From positions 124,001 to 188,000 of the forward strand of contig NW_006920417.1 of NCBI RefSeq assembly GCF_000344685.1: DNA of 64,000 bases, given 5' to 3'. The position numbers were made by a program, and so were the translations under genes. The first letter of the stretch is position 1, and every line of letters starts with the position of its first letter. Below the pieces are notes generated by a model. The model was not told the origin of the DNA. It searched no databases and worked only from the letters and a program-made list of their open reading frames with translations. This document shows, one piece after another, positions 11,941 to 23,804 of this stretch. Origin of the DNA: Gloeophyllum trabeum ATCC 11539 (lineage: Eukaryota > Basidiomycota > Agaricomycetes > Gloeophyllales > Gloeophyllaceae).

Positions 11941-12953
11941 GGCAGCGAGTACAGCGATGTTAGAGCGTGTCCGTTGGGTGTGGCACTTTGAATGACAATG
12001 GTATTCCGATCGCGTCGTTTTGATCCAAGTCGGGTTAGTCCGGACGCGTCTTGAATGAACGTCTCGTGTTTGCAGCGAGTCTTGCCGTCTGAAAGCCTGC
12101 TCGCTGTCTGCGTACAGTAGACAAAGCCGATTGCGTACTCGTCACGAAGGATACTAGGCAGTTATTCAATGGAGTGTACGTTTTTTTCTCCCTGAAGGGC
12201 CCGACAATTCTGTGGCCAGGAGACCGTCTGTCAAGCGCAACCTCGGATCCACCCCAGACGCAATGTTTCAATCGCTGACTCACATAGTCCACCACAACTT
12301 TAAGCGTTATCTTCACGGAGGCCAGGGGCGGTCCTGAATACTTATGGGGGCCGCTTGTGATTGAGGAGCGTGCTGACCACAGGTCCAGGCTCGCTGCTTA
12401 CTCTTCAAAAATCGATATACTACGATGGGATTACGATTCCATCAGCGGTTGAACGCATGATCCAGTCTATTATCCGCTAGCTGATGGAGGAATTGTAGGT
12501 GCTTGTTTAAATTTTCAGTGGAATTCTAGGGCGCAATGCGCTTGGTTACAGCAGAACAAGGATTTCCTTAAATGGCTCGCGACAGGACAAATGTGGTATA
12601 TGTTGGACCCTGAGCGTGATGTTCGAAATGATCCGGCAAAGAAATAGGTGCGTGTATTGCGCACAGCTGACCCTACGGGAAGTGGCACCTATGATAAAAG
12701 GAGGTAGATATGCACAAATATGGGTCCGCTTTTCCATGGACCGATCAAAGCGCTCGCCACATTTTGCTGCGCTTTGCCACATCTCCCGCCTATTTGAACC
12801 ACGCCTGGCGCGTCCCACATTTTTGCCTTCCTTCACCCCCACTTTCACATCATAAAGCATTCCAACAGTCACGCCCTTTCCCAAATCACGGAATCACAAC
12901 CTTCCAGATCATCCTTGTACGATCGCAAGCCCGAGACTACACCGAGATCTACA
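11941..12953. promoter_or_regulatory. Divergent intergenic region between eaf7 and the RasGEF gene
   Basis: About 1 kb without a supportable gene. The part nearest the RasGEF start (12780-12950) is C/T-rich with few purines, typical of a fungal promoter or leader. Short open frames here show no recognisable motif or codon pattern. Confidence 0.4.
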
Positions 12954-15900
12954 ATGTCTAACGGAGCAGGGATCACACCTCCTCTGAGGTTGAAGAACCG
13001 ACGGCCCTCATCGGAAGAAACACCATCGACCGTGATAGGGCCGGTTCAAGGCGAGAAAAGGCCTCCGCCTATTCCTCCGAAAGATAAGCTTCGACGCGGA
13101 CAATCTCTCCAAGAGAACCCGAAGCTCTATCCACAGGAGCAATCGTATGTCTCTGAAGCCCCGGGCAATGTTGCCTTCAATCGTGAAGGGCAGTCCAGGT
13201 CATCGGTCCCAACGCCAGCGAGGAGCGAGGATCCTCGCTCATCTCTACATGGATCGGGCAGTCGCAATGTTCTACAGAAGAGACGTCCTTCCGAACTGCC
13301 CCCTCCTTCGAGTTCGTCTCGCGCCGATACGAAAGAGCCCCAGTCCTGGTACAGAAAGGCTCAGCCGGACAATTGTGAGGGGATATCCATAGTATTACAG
13401 ACTGACGCTGACAATCGTGCAGCAGTCAATCCATACCTTCCCAAGCGATCTAACTCCGCCAAAGAACTCCTTCGACCTCCAGGCTCTACCTCACTGGAAG
13501 ACCAAGCTCATCCTAACCCCCGAGAAGCCGCTCGCGTCGCCGCACGATATGCGATGACGAGAGATCTTCGGCGTGCTCAGTCCTTGAAAGAGAAAAGAAG
13601 CACTGCGCCGACCACTGCACAGTCTACTAGTCTCGACCAGCTAGCTCCGCAGAATCGGGACAAGCCTCTTCCCGCTCAACCCAAGAGACATGGCCATCGC
13701 CATGCGGATTCCGACCCCGGTATTACCGCGGCCACATTGGAGCTTCTGACCAGCGACGTCGAACCATTGAGGCGTCGATTGGACACGACACCTGGTGCCT
13801 ACGGTGAAAACCGTAAGACGGTAGGATCCATATACAGTCAAGACTCTGCCGCGTCTGAGAGTGTGTTGGCCGTCAGCGCCCAAGAGCAGAGCGCGGACGG
13901 CCACCGGATAAGCCACCACCCTTCCAACAGAGCTTCCTCACCTACGGGTACGATAGTCACTGGGCGGGTGGAGCCGCCCGAAGACGACGCAGAGACGGTT
14001 CGGCTCCGGCGGCGCAGATATTCGAAGCACGGGTCGGACTATTACACCGACTCGCACTGCAGCGTTGGCGGGGGACAGAGTCCCATGACTCCTGTAGATC
14101 CGGGTTTCAATATTAAGTCGGGCAATTTGGATGAAGTCTTCCCGTCCATCCTCAAACCATACAGGCTGATGCGCGCCTTGCCCAAGGACGATTTCGAGTC
14201 GCTTTCCCGCCTTCCTGCGTTAGCTGAGGTATTCGACGGCTGTCTAACGACGGTCATAGGCTACCTCGGCGGAGTCCCTCAAGAGGTCCAAGCCACCACG
14301 ACGTATCAGAACGCCTTGAGCGGGCTACAATTCTCCCGGAATATGTTCATGGCTCAGGTGGGCGCTCTCAAGACAGACTCGGTTCGTCAGAGTATCGTGA
14401 CGGTCCAAAGCTGCGATGATATCGTCAGCCTAACGGAGGAGCTCCTTGATGAAACTATGCGAAGCCTGAGGGGGTTGTTGGGCGTCGTAAATGGCGTTAT
14501 GAACGAAGAACCGGGCGACCTGGACTCGCTTCTGGAGGAGACAGCAGACACGGAACCTGCTCGGGACGACTCTTCAGTCGACCAAGACGTAAAGGTTCAA
14601 GAGGGCGTGGCTGGCACCTCTACCCACACCTTGGCAGTGCCCAGAATATCAGTGGCATATGCAAGCACCGTCACCCTCGCCGTTCCAGACGATACTCACC
14701 AGGCCGAATGCGATCCTAGCGCTGCAGAGACACAATCGACCACTGACACACTTCGCCCCTCCCATGCGAAGGGCAAGATGAAGGAAGAACGGCCGATATC
14801 GTTGGCATTCACAGACGACATGTCTGTCATATCCACCGAAGCAGGAGACGAGGTTCCTGCTCTGCCAGCCTCGGTGGCTGGATGGCGAAATAAAGCCTTT
14901 GGCGCGCCTCTCTTAGGTCTCAAATCATCCCAGTCGACTCTAGCACTCAAGACGAGCAAGGCGACGCCGAATGGCATTCGATTCTCGTTGTATCAGTTCC
15001 CGAATTTATTCACCGCCGACGGTGACATTGCAGAACTCGCCATTGCCAACGGGGACATCACGCTGGGTGACGACGGTTCGGTAACAACCGCTACCTTCCC
15101 TGCTCTCGTGAGGGTACTCACGTCGACCCGGGACCTTGTCGATTACGACTTCAACGAGATATTCTTCTTGGCTTTTCGCTTGTTTTCAACGCCGACCCAG
15201 CTGTACAACGAACTGGTCCAGCGGTACTGCGTTAAACCTCCGCCTGGGTTAGCAGGGAGCGAGTTAACGCAATGGAGAAAGAAAGCTAGGGCGACAAAGC
15301 TCCGTGTTGCACGCGCCCTCCACTCGTGGGCCGAGTTCTATTGGAGGGCAGAATACGACAAAGACATCACGATGAAGCTGGTCAACTTCGCTTTCGGCAG
15401 GATCTCCAAGGACTTCAGGGAATCATCGAAGGATCTGGTGGATAGCTTGCACAAATGCGCTTGTGCTCCGTCCGTATATAAAGGCCGCCAGCTTCAAGTC
15501 AATGTCCAGGCGCTGGAAGCGACTATGAATACGGATATGGCACAGGAGCGATTCCCCGGGTTTGGCGGACTATTCGCCAAAGGACACGTGTCCAACATTC
15601 CTGAAACCTCGAACATTCATCCGTTCAGCAGCCCTCGTGCCAATCAAGAGCTCGCGGAACAGCTCACTGTATTGGAGTCATCTTTGTACAGAGCCGTAGA
15701 CCCGTTCGATCTCCTGCGATACAGCGTTAAGAAGGAATCCCTCCCCGCGGAGACTAGGCAGACAATAAAGCGGGTGACGGACTGCTCCAACGCTTTAATG
15801 GAATGGACGAAGCAGACTATCAGGGCAGCAGAAACCCCTGCTCAGATGGCTGAGATATACGAATTCTTTGCTCTACTCGGCACGGTAAGTACACGAACCA

Positions 15901-16553
15901 GCCGCATCTTGGTGTCTCGATGCTAATACTCTGCGGTGCTAGAATTGCGTGAAGTTACGGAACTTTCAATCTGCCATGTCTATCTGGGGTGGCCTCAGCG
16001 CTCTCCGGCAGAAGGAACTCGCGGATATTATGAAGGTGAGTCCATGTAGGCGAGAGCGTGAGTTTCAGGTGCTGAGTGTGACGTTCCCTTCGGCCTAGCT
16101 CGTGTCCGTCACCAGCCATAATTATTTCGCTTCTATGGCCCGTCTGTTCGGCCACGGCCTCAAGCTGACCGACTATATCGAAGCCTTGAATCGGGAGAAC
16201 AGGCCTGCGGTGCCGTACCTAGGTAAGAACTTGCGCATTCTTACCAGAGTCATCGGTATTGATAGCATGTCACCAGGGCTCTTTGCGAATGACCTAGTGC
16301 GCATATATGAACACCCGAAGTATAGCACCGAGCCGAGCGAGAGCGGGGAAGAGATGATCAATGTCCTCCGTCTCAGAGGCATTGCGAGGGTCTTCAGAGG
16401 TCAGTCTTCTACGCAGTCGTCCCTGGATGAGCTCTGACCGGTTTGGTAGAGATCGAGAAGTACCACGTTCCGTACAAGCTGCACGCGAACGAGAATATCC
16501 AGCAGTATCTCGCTAGCGTGCTGGAGCAATATAAACCTGACGAGTCGTCCTAG
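12954..16553 (+). CDS. Ras guanine nucleotide exchange factor domain protein
   Basis: Predicted activator of a Ras-type GTPase. Four exons (12954-15884, 15943-16035, 16099-16399, 16450-16553) encode about 1142 residues. Residues 1-650 are Ser/Pro-rich and probably disordered, with a Pro-rich PPPIPPKDK motif that could bind SH3 domains. A RasGEF N-terminal module follows (PALVRVLTSTRDLVDYDFNE, then FFLAFRLFSTPTQLYNELVQ). The catalytic domain starts at SLYRAVDPFDLLRYSVKKES and continues NCVKLRNFQSAMSIWGGLSA, NRENRPAVPYLGKNLRILT and FREIEKYHVPYKL. The middle of the catalytic domain diverges from textbook RasGEFs. I used the ATG at 12954; no ATG lies just upstream in frame. A 48-nt in-frame candidate intron sits at 13375-13422. 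Confidence 0.82.
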
Positions 16554-17166
16554 GTTAACCCTGGACACGATGCGTGGTATGTTCCCCGGCAAAGCTATAT
16601 GATAGTTGCTGACTCTGGTGATAGTCCTCTTGAGGGAGTTGTGCGCCACTGCTCCTTCAGGACCATGCCATTTCGCGATGGCTGCACTATAGCGAAAGAA
16701 ACTAACTTTTCTTTTTCTGCACTCTGGAGGTGAGCGGCACCGATTGCTCACGGGTATGCACTATCTGACTGTCTGTCTGAAAGTCCTTCCTCGACTTCAT
16801 ACACACCACGTTCCTTATTTTATTCCAATATCTATGTCAGGTGCTACGCTCTTTTTGCCTTTCTGCTTCTGTGTAGCCATAGTATCTATGTCTTATTTAT
16901 TGCCCGAGCAATTGACCTTACAGGTAGATACTAGGCCATCACCGTTGTTTCTGTCAGTACACCACATATTACCGAAACGTTCCTTCCCTCTTGTAGCATA
17001 GTCGTCCGAATGTACATCACCAATCCGCCAATGCAATCATACATATGCCAACGGGAAGCACGCCTCGGACTTCACCTGCAAGTTGTTTTGTGGCATAACA
17101 TAGGTGGTGCATACATGGACGTATGAAGGTAAGTGCCGTAAACCGCTCATATCAACTCAGCTCCCC
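16554..17166. other. Convergent 3' intergenic region
   Basis: Lies between the stop codons of the RasGEF (plus) and L17 (minus) genes, so it must contain both 3' untranslated regions. It has T-rich stretches around 16800-16920. No gene, repeat or RNA was recognised. Confidence 0.5.
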
Positions 17167-18018
17167 TCATGCGCGCGCGGCCTCGATCCTCCGTCGGGCG
17201 ACCTGTCGCCGATTCAGACCAGCAAGAGGGGACGCAACCTCCTTGTCCTTGGCGCGCTCAACTTCCTCATCCTTAGCCGTCAGAATAACCTCGATGTGGC
17301 AGGGATGACCGAGGTAGGGGTTGATACGACCGTGCGCACGGTATGTGCGGCGGCGGGTTTTCTAATATAGTGATTGAGATATGAAGTTCTTACCCAAAGG
17401 GAAACAAGACGTACGGGTGCTTGCTGGACAACAATGTTCTTGATGTACAGATCCTCAACGTCCAAGCTCTTAGCATCGGCATTTGACTCGGCGTTCTTGA
17501 GGAGGCGGAGGATGAATCTGACAGACTTCTCGGGCCAGCGACCTGTTCATTATGTCCACCTTCAATACATCTGATCCGAAAACAGTTCAAGCAGCCCACA
17601 CACCCTGAGTAGCCTTGAATTGCTTTGCCTGGCCCGTCCGCCCGACACCGCCAGAGAATCTCCGGAAGGGAATAACCTGCTTGTGCTCCTTCACGTCACC
17701 GAGGTAGGCGTACGCCTTCGTGAGCTTCAGACCTGCGATATCCCGACGTCAATCCCGCCCCTCGCCTCTCCCATTTCCGACATATGCTCACCAGTAAGGG
17801 CAGCAGCCACCTCCCGCATGTTCTTGAAGTGGGTACGGAGGTACTCGCCGCGCGAGCGGGAGGCTACATAAACACGCTCTTTAGCATCATCTCTGGGTCA
17901 TTTCTGGGGCTAGAAACGCACTCTTTTCGGGGTTGGTGACAGTGGGAGCGGCGGCATAGCGAACTGGTGCATGTTAGCAACATAATTCAGCACCGAAACG
18001 CACAGAGTACGCACCCAT
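17167..18018 (-). CDS. rpl17: 60S ribosomal protein L17 (uL22)
   Basis: A component of the large cytosolic ribosomal subunit near the exit tunnel. A tiny first exon (ATG at 18018, M plus one base) is followed by [14 protein letters not shown], typical of intron-rich ribosomal genes. Later exons give [60 protein letters not shown] and [20 protein letters not shown]. Then come [17 protein letters not shown] and [20 protein letters not shown], ending [14 protein letters not shown]. The donor at 17414 (gtacgt) restores the conserved [16 protein letters not shown]; using the next donor 21 nt downstream would insert seven residues. About 180 residues, as expected. Confidence 0.93.
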
Positions 18019-18503
18019 CTTGAAGTCTTGAAGCTGCTTACCCTATTGGCGGTAGTACTAGTTGATCATAGGTAGTGGCTGAAACCTTGCCGCGTGCGAC
18101 GTTACAGTTCCTCGGCAAGTCCCGACCACTGGCAGCCGGAGGCGCCCGTCCCCTGCGTTCACGCCCGCATGACTTCGTTTTCCTGGCTGTCCGACACTGT
18201 CTCAGTTCTGAAAAGTGCAGTCTCTTAACTACCGCTAACGATGCGTGACGGTATGTCTTCTGTGGCATGGCAGATAAACGTTACAAGTCTTCCGTCGTGC
18301 ACCGCTTCCTGCGGAAGTCTTGGATACTTGGCTCGTGTTGTTCTTATATCGTTATTACAGCACCCATGTCACGCACTCTTACTGATTGATATGCTATGAC
18401 CCTATGCGACTTTCCACGAGGACTTCGACCCAGCGTTAATATTTCCGCCAATGTGGGTCCATAAGCACTACCATTTTCACTTGCCACCTCTGGCCGCTGC
18501 AGG
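18019..18503. promoter_or_regulatory. Divergent region between rpl17 and an unknown gene
   Basis: 485 bp upstream of both starts. It holds a GC-rich block near 18110-18180. I recognised no canonical ribosomal-protein promoter element. Confidence 0.35.
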
Positions 18504-20685
18504 ATGGACACTTCCGGGTACAATTCGTTCTCCTCCGGCATCGGTGTGGTAAGCAGCCTGATGAGCATCGCTTGTCTGGTGACTGCACTGCGATATCGAG
18601 GACACCTCCCGGAAGCCAGGCTGATTGACCTTCAGCGCCTATTAGACGATGTAGACAGGATTTGTGAAAGAGATTATCATTATGTCGGCCTTTCGGTGCC
18701 TCACAGCATCCAGCACCGGTTGAAATGGTCAGTGCACGAGTTTGCATTCTCCGACGAGATTCGGCTGTCATTCAAGACGAGATTGATCAGTGTATATGAA
18801 GCAGCACACGAGTGCCGGAGAGACAGCGCTAGAGCAATAGGTGTCTGGGCGCAATACCGAGCTTGGTTTAATGGGCTCTCGGGAAGGATAAGCGACGTGA
18901 TGGACGAGATCAAGGCAGTCAGGCGAGATTTGCTGGTGCGTAACTGCACACTCCTACTTGAAGGGCGCAATTAGAGTGCAACGCGATGTTTATATAGCTG
19001 CTTATCAGTGCTCCTGCACGTCCACGCTGGATATCTAGTGCTGTCGTTTCTGAGCAGCTACAGGATTCACTTCCTCTACACTTACCTATAGAACGGCATG
19101 CCGAGACCGCTATCCCATCCCATGGCTTGGACCAAGCAAACGAGCCGTTGACGCTACACCATATACATCTCATGACTTATCCCGATCCTCTATCAATGCC
19201 ATTGGGGCCATTGCTGGTGTCATTCGATGAACTTATAGCTCGGTTCGATGCTCCGACAAGTTGTAGCGCCGAGGGAACATCGGCTCTAAAGATCGCTCTG
19301 ACTGTGCCATCCATCGATGCCATGGGACTTGATCACATCTGCGAAGGTTTTGACATCAAATTCATGGCCAGCCGGAACGCGAATGCACCGAACGTTGTAC
19401 TGAATGACATGTCCCTGGAGACGGCTTTATGGCAGAACGGTGTATTGGTCTCTCAGATCACGAATGAACTCGTGGAAGACGAGGTCCGGCCGACTCTCGC
19501 AGGTTCGACTGGAAGTCAACGGCGAGTGGCGGTGGCGACGTCTATTCGAGGAACAAATAGCTTGAAGTCGTGCGTACTAACGAGTCCTGGCTCAAGTAAG
19601 CCGACCTTCGCATCTGTTGCAGAGGCATTCAATCTTAGTACCATCTGTTCACAGCTAAGGAGGTCCAGATATTGCAAACGTTGTGCATCAAGGCTCAACC
19701 GATCTGCTTCATAGTATACGATGTAGAGCAGGGTTTAACACCTGCCGCTGCACTCGTCGGCCTGAAACGTTGCGGGCCTCTGGATCTCAGTTCCCTTCTC
19801 ACGTCCCGTGACTGGCGCCTTCACACAGCAACTTCTAGTTCCCCTCCCGTTCCAGGAGATGCCTACCCGTGGTTTGCTGATCCTGGCGCAGTCGAATGTG
19901 CATCTGCACCTGACGGGGATGTCCATGCGCGCCCTTCTTGTCCCCATGTCAATGATGGAGACTTGGGACGACGAAAGAATGAGAACGGCTCTTCGGTGAC
20001 CCGGCAACGTGAGCCATCGACTCGTAACTTTAGCTATGTCTCGTTGTCACTCATACTTGGAAAAAGCCAATCCCGCTTCCGCGCCATCACCAGTCACATC
20101 GGAGCCGTTGCGTTCTGGTGCAGACGAAGACCTTCCAACATCCGAGTGGAATGAGGATACTCAAGCGAGGCCTGCTAGAATCCATATAAGTGATGCGGGC
20201 TTGAGACGAAGGGTCAGCTGGGCAACCTGGCAATGTGAGTTAGACGATCGCCGTAGTCATAGATTGCTCGCGGTCACTGATAGTCACTTGGAAATAGCGC
20301 ATCCTGATTTCCCGCCATCACCAGCACAGTTAGGGTCGTCGCTTCCTAAAGCGCATTATCCTTTAGTTTCTGCTGGAGCGCCTTTCGATCGAGATCGTTT
20401 GCTGGAGTTTGACGTGGAGACAGAAGAATACGAGCAGCTCCTTGGCCCACGCTCTCCTTTGCTCAACTTCACGGACACAATAAACCAGCAGTTTGTACAG
20501 GGATTGGAAGAGGGCTCGAGCCGACGAACGACTGTGGTCGGCTCTTGGGAATCTCGGGAACGTGAGTCAGATTCCGCACTTTTAGTTGTCTGGCTGCCGC
20601 TCATACGTACTCGGGGACAGCGGATCCCCCTGTCTTGCCGTCACCAGCTGAGCCTTGCCGCATACCATTGCCTCCTTCCCCTTGA
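18504..20685 (+). CDS. Unknown protein, seven exons, three look-alike introns
   Basis: Not recognised. A phase-consistent seven-exon model can be read: 18504-18935, 18998-19595, 19660-19732, 19791-20008, 20094-20234, 20325-20561, 20648-20685, giving 578 residues. The start MDTSGYNSFSSGIGVVSSLM has a short hydrophobic stretch (VVSSLMSIACLVTAL) that may be a membrane or signal segment. An Arg/Asp-rich helical region follows (LIDLQRLLDDVDRICERDYH), then a section without motifs and an acidic, Ser/Pro-rich C-terminal third. The last three introns (85, 90, 86 nt) are all phase 1 and resemble one another; the exon ends before them are also alike (RRRVSWATWQ, GSWESRE, SSVTRQ). Exons 3 and 4 are the least certain. 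No homologue can be named from sequence alone. Confidence 0.55.
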
Positions 20686-20866
20686 TGGATCACGATAAAT
20701 GGTCCCCTGCTGAAGAGCGAAGTCTTAAATCTACCGCCAATGGCCCTCAACCACGTGTATTGTGTAGCAGTGCACACAACTGTTACATTACCACCTTGAT
20801 ACCGTTTCGAGAAGTAAATGCCATCCGTCGATTAACCCAATAAACTGCATGATAGAGTAAGGTGGC

Positions 20867-20901
20867 CTAGTGTGTCTCTTCCGGTTCAGCACGTCTGTCT
20901 C

Positions 20902-20952
<51 letters not shown>

Positions 20953-22557
20953 TCGGATCGTTGGCTTTCTGGGCTTCTAATCCATATACCAAACCAAGTG
21001 CAACCCTCGCCGCCGCTCGTCTTCTCTCGTCCTCATCATCCATCCCAGCGATCTCCTCCTTCATCACCTGCAATGCACCAACGACCCTCGATAAATCGAA
21101 TGCCGACATATCGTAGTCCTGTCCACTATCCGACGATCCAGGCATTGACTCAGGATTGCCCTCGCTTGACGCGAGGTCCATCGAGGATGGGAGGGAACCG
21201 AAGATCCGTCTGGAAGTAGCTTCTATCTCAGCTCGCGACGGCAAATCCTCATCACCCTCGTCGTTACCCCAGTCCGGCTTGTCGGGGCCTCCCTCTCCCA
21301 AGTCTGAAGCTAACGAACGGTATGATGCCCCGGTGTGCATGGGGACGAGGCGCTTTGCCTCGAAGCTCGTAGACGCGTCGGAAGACTCCCCCGCATCGAA
21401 CTCCGTTGGTGCAGAGACAGACACGAAGGCGCTGAAGTCGTCGTCGAAGCCAGAAAGAAACTCGCCGCCGTCCGCCGCAAGCACCAGATCCTTCTCCACT
21501 TCTGCAGCATGAGACGGCCAGGAAGAGTGTGTCTTGGGTGTGTGCATCCCACTGAGAGATCCTGTATCAATGCTATCGAATGTTGTGAGGAACTCGGCCT
21601 TGTTGTCATCGTTGGCCTCTTCAGATGGCCATGCAGAATCGCCCGTGGGCGTTCGCCCAGCACTGGTAGATACATCGGTACTCCAAGGATTGTCTTCTTC
21701 CAGCCATTTAGCGAGATCTTCCATCTCTTTCTTCATTCGCGTGTCCTGATCCTCTTGCGTATCGTCCGCATTCAGAAGCGACCGGAGGCCGTCGGCCTCC
21801 TCATCTCTGCTTGCTAATCCGAGCAGGTCGTGAGCACGGCTCTTGCGGTCTCGAGTCGCTTGTGTTTGGACCATGGATGGCCACATTATGGTGCTCAGTG
21901 CATCTACGACGCGTGGAAGCCCTGGGATGCCTGGGAGAGGGGTGTTTGAATGTTGGGTATCGTAGACTACAGGATATGAGACGAACCTGATTCACGATGA
22001 TCAGTGAGGGCGTCATCCGAATGCGAGGCGCTCGAGTCTCCGTTGATGAATTCAAAGCCATGACCCGCGATAAATTCGTCCACTCCTTCGTCCGTGTCAG
22101 TCCCAGTCTGGGACTCGCCACCCATACGGACAGCAAGGGACACTTCGGGGTCATGGTCCTCCAGTCTCTTCGCAACTAGTGGAACTCGTTCCTTGTAAGG
22201 CTGTAGAAGGTATCCGTGAAGAATCGATTGCATTCAGGTTGAGTATTGGACGTACCTCGCCGTGTGCCCAGACGTAAATGACCGCCGGTACTCCTTCAGC
22301 ATGATAGGAGCTCCACTGCTCGAAGGCAATCGGCTCAAAATGAACGTCCGCCGTGTAATACCTGTTCGTTATCGTCCAAGGCACTGGGCCTTCTTCGGGC
22401 ACCTCGCTCGGATCGTCGGAGAGCGCCTTGAGGCCTGTGCGGTTTACGATCAGAGCCCTGTGGTAAGCCTGCTGGGAGACGTACGTCCGATAAACTTGCG
22501 CGCCTGCTCGGTGGTGGATGAAACGGTCAGGATGCGACAGGCTGCAGTGTCCGACAT
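20867..22557 (-). CDS. Alpha/gamma-adaptin-binding protein (AAGAB/p34, Irc6-like)
   Basis: AAGAB/Irc6 proteins assist assembly of the AP-1 and AP-2 clathrin adaptors (family knowledge). Exon 1 (ATG 22557) reads MSDTAACRILTVSSTTEQAR, the start of the Rab-like pseudo-GTPase fold. The next exon has PVPWTITNRYYTADVHFEPI and VPAVIYVWAHGE, the hallmark of this family. After short exons (RVPLVAKRLEDHDPEVSLAV; GIPGLPRVVDALSTIMWPSM) the long last exon is Ser/Asp-rich. It contains the conserved C-terminal helix DLSRVVGALQVMKEEIAGMD followed by RRRAAARVALGLVYGLE. It ends in a Gln-Glu repeat coded by CTCCTG units. Divergent from the BTB gene over 217 bp. Confidence 0.8.
20903..20952. repeat. Hexanucleotide (CTCCTG)n repeat in coding sequence
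   Basis: About eight CTCCTG units, read on the minus strand as a Gln-Glu repeat near the C-terminus of the AAGAB-like protein. Unit changes keep frame, so length polymorphism is likely tolerated. Confidence 0.85.
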
Positions 22558-22774
22558 GGCATGGATTGGAATGGGAAAGAGTCCGGAGGCTGTTGGGCGA
22601 GGCGTTTGCCTTTATGGGGTCGCTTCAGGCGCCGATCGTTTTGATGGCGGGACGCCTGCTTTGATCCGCAATGCTGCAGCGTTTCGACGCGTCTGCTGCA
22701 CTGGCAAGGCCTCTTTCACGCTGGATACTCAGCTCGCGCGTCGCATCTCCCAACAATATCGTCATTTCACGGGA

Positions 22775-23804
22775 ATGGCAGGGACAAATGGGTGTACGCC
22801 GTCCACGTACACCGTGATTGTCCGCGACCAGGAATTTCGCCTCAGCAAGCGGCAGATCGAGTTCGACAGCCCGAATTTCTTCACCTCCTGTTTCCTTGGA
22901 AGCTTCCAAGAGTCATCGTCCAAGTCGGTGACTCTAGATCGCAATCCGCAACTATTCGCGATTATTCTGGAGTACCTGAGCGGGTACGAGATATTGCCAT
23001 TGTCTGCCTGCGATAAGATGGATGTCGCGTACGTGACGCGTAACTTGCTCGTGGACGCGGATTTCTACGGATTGACGCGTCTGCGGAGGCTCCTTACCGC
23101 GCCGAGCCTCCCACCGTCTTTGAGCTTGGAGTGGGCAGGTCTGGCGCGTCAAGTGGTCACTCTCCCCGAGGTTATAAGCGAGCATCTACCACCAGGCATC
23201 GAGTATGTCGACGGTGCCCTCTACTCTGAGCATCATGGCAACCAGTTGCCCGTCCTTGTCTCAGCCAGAGATGTTCCAATACGGTAAGCATTCATGGAGC
23301 TCTTCTAGGTCTGAGGTTCCTGTTGATAGTCCCGCTAGGCTGTCCGCCTCTCGTGATATAAAAATACCCAAGAGCGAGAAGACAAGTTTCAGAATTGATT
23401 ATACGGGCTCACAAGAAGGCGGTATGGCTACGTCCGTCAAACATCCCCCTACGATCCTAGCAGAGTCCGTTTTCCAAGGGGGGAAGATGTGTATCGATGA
23501 CGATGTCCTCCTCCTCTCAGACTTCTCCTACTGGTGGCATGACCCCAGCAGTGCCGAGTCCTCGAAGGCCTCCTTATCCCTGTTCAATCGCCTATCTCCG
23601 CTCACTATCGAGCCCTCTAGCCGCCCATATGCCCGCTATGAGGGCGTCCTCTGGGCTGATGAGGTCCTGTTCACGATAATTAAACGAAGCTCAGATGCAG
23701 GCGACCCTGTTTTACACATCAAGCTCGCAGACCTGAAAGCTCGGACAAGGGGCGCAGTTCTTTCTGAACTCGTCCCGGCAAGCTCGCGATGGAAGCATAA
23801 CTAG
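22775..23804 (+). CDS. BTB/POZ-domain protein
   Basis: Two exons (22775-23283 and 23330-23804) encode 327 residues. The N-terminal 110 residues form a T1-like BTB/POZ domain: YTVIVRDQEFRLSKRQIEFD, then SPNFFTSCFLGSFQES, FAIILEYLSGYEILPL and LLVDADFYGLTRLRRLL. This order is typical of KCTD-like BTB proteins in basidiomycetes, often adaptors for Cullin-3 ligases, although no Cullin-binding residue can be judged here. The C-terminal part (SEKTSFRIDYTGSQ to LSELVPASSRWKHN) has no motif I recognise. The ATG at 22775 is chosen because the BTB fold begins about 10 residues later. It diverges from the AAGAB-like gene. Confidence 0.75.
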
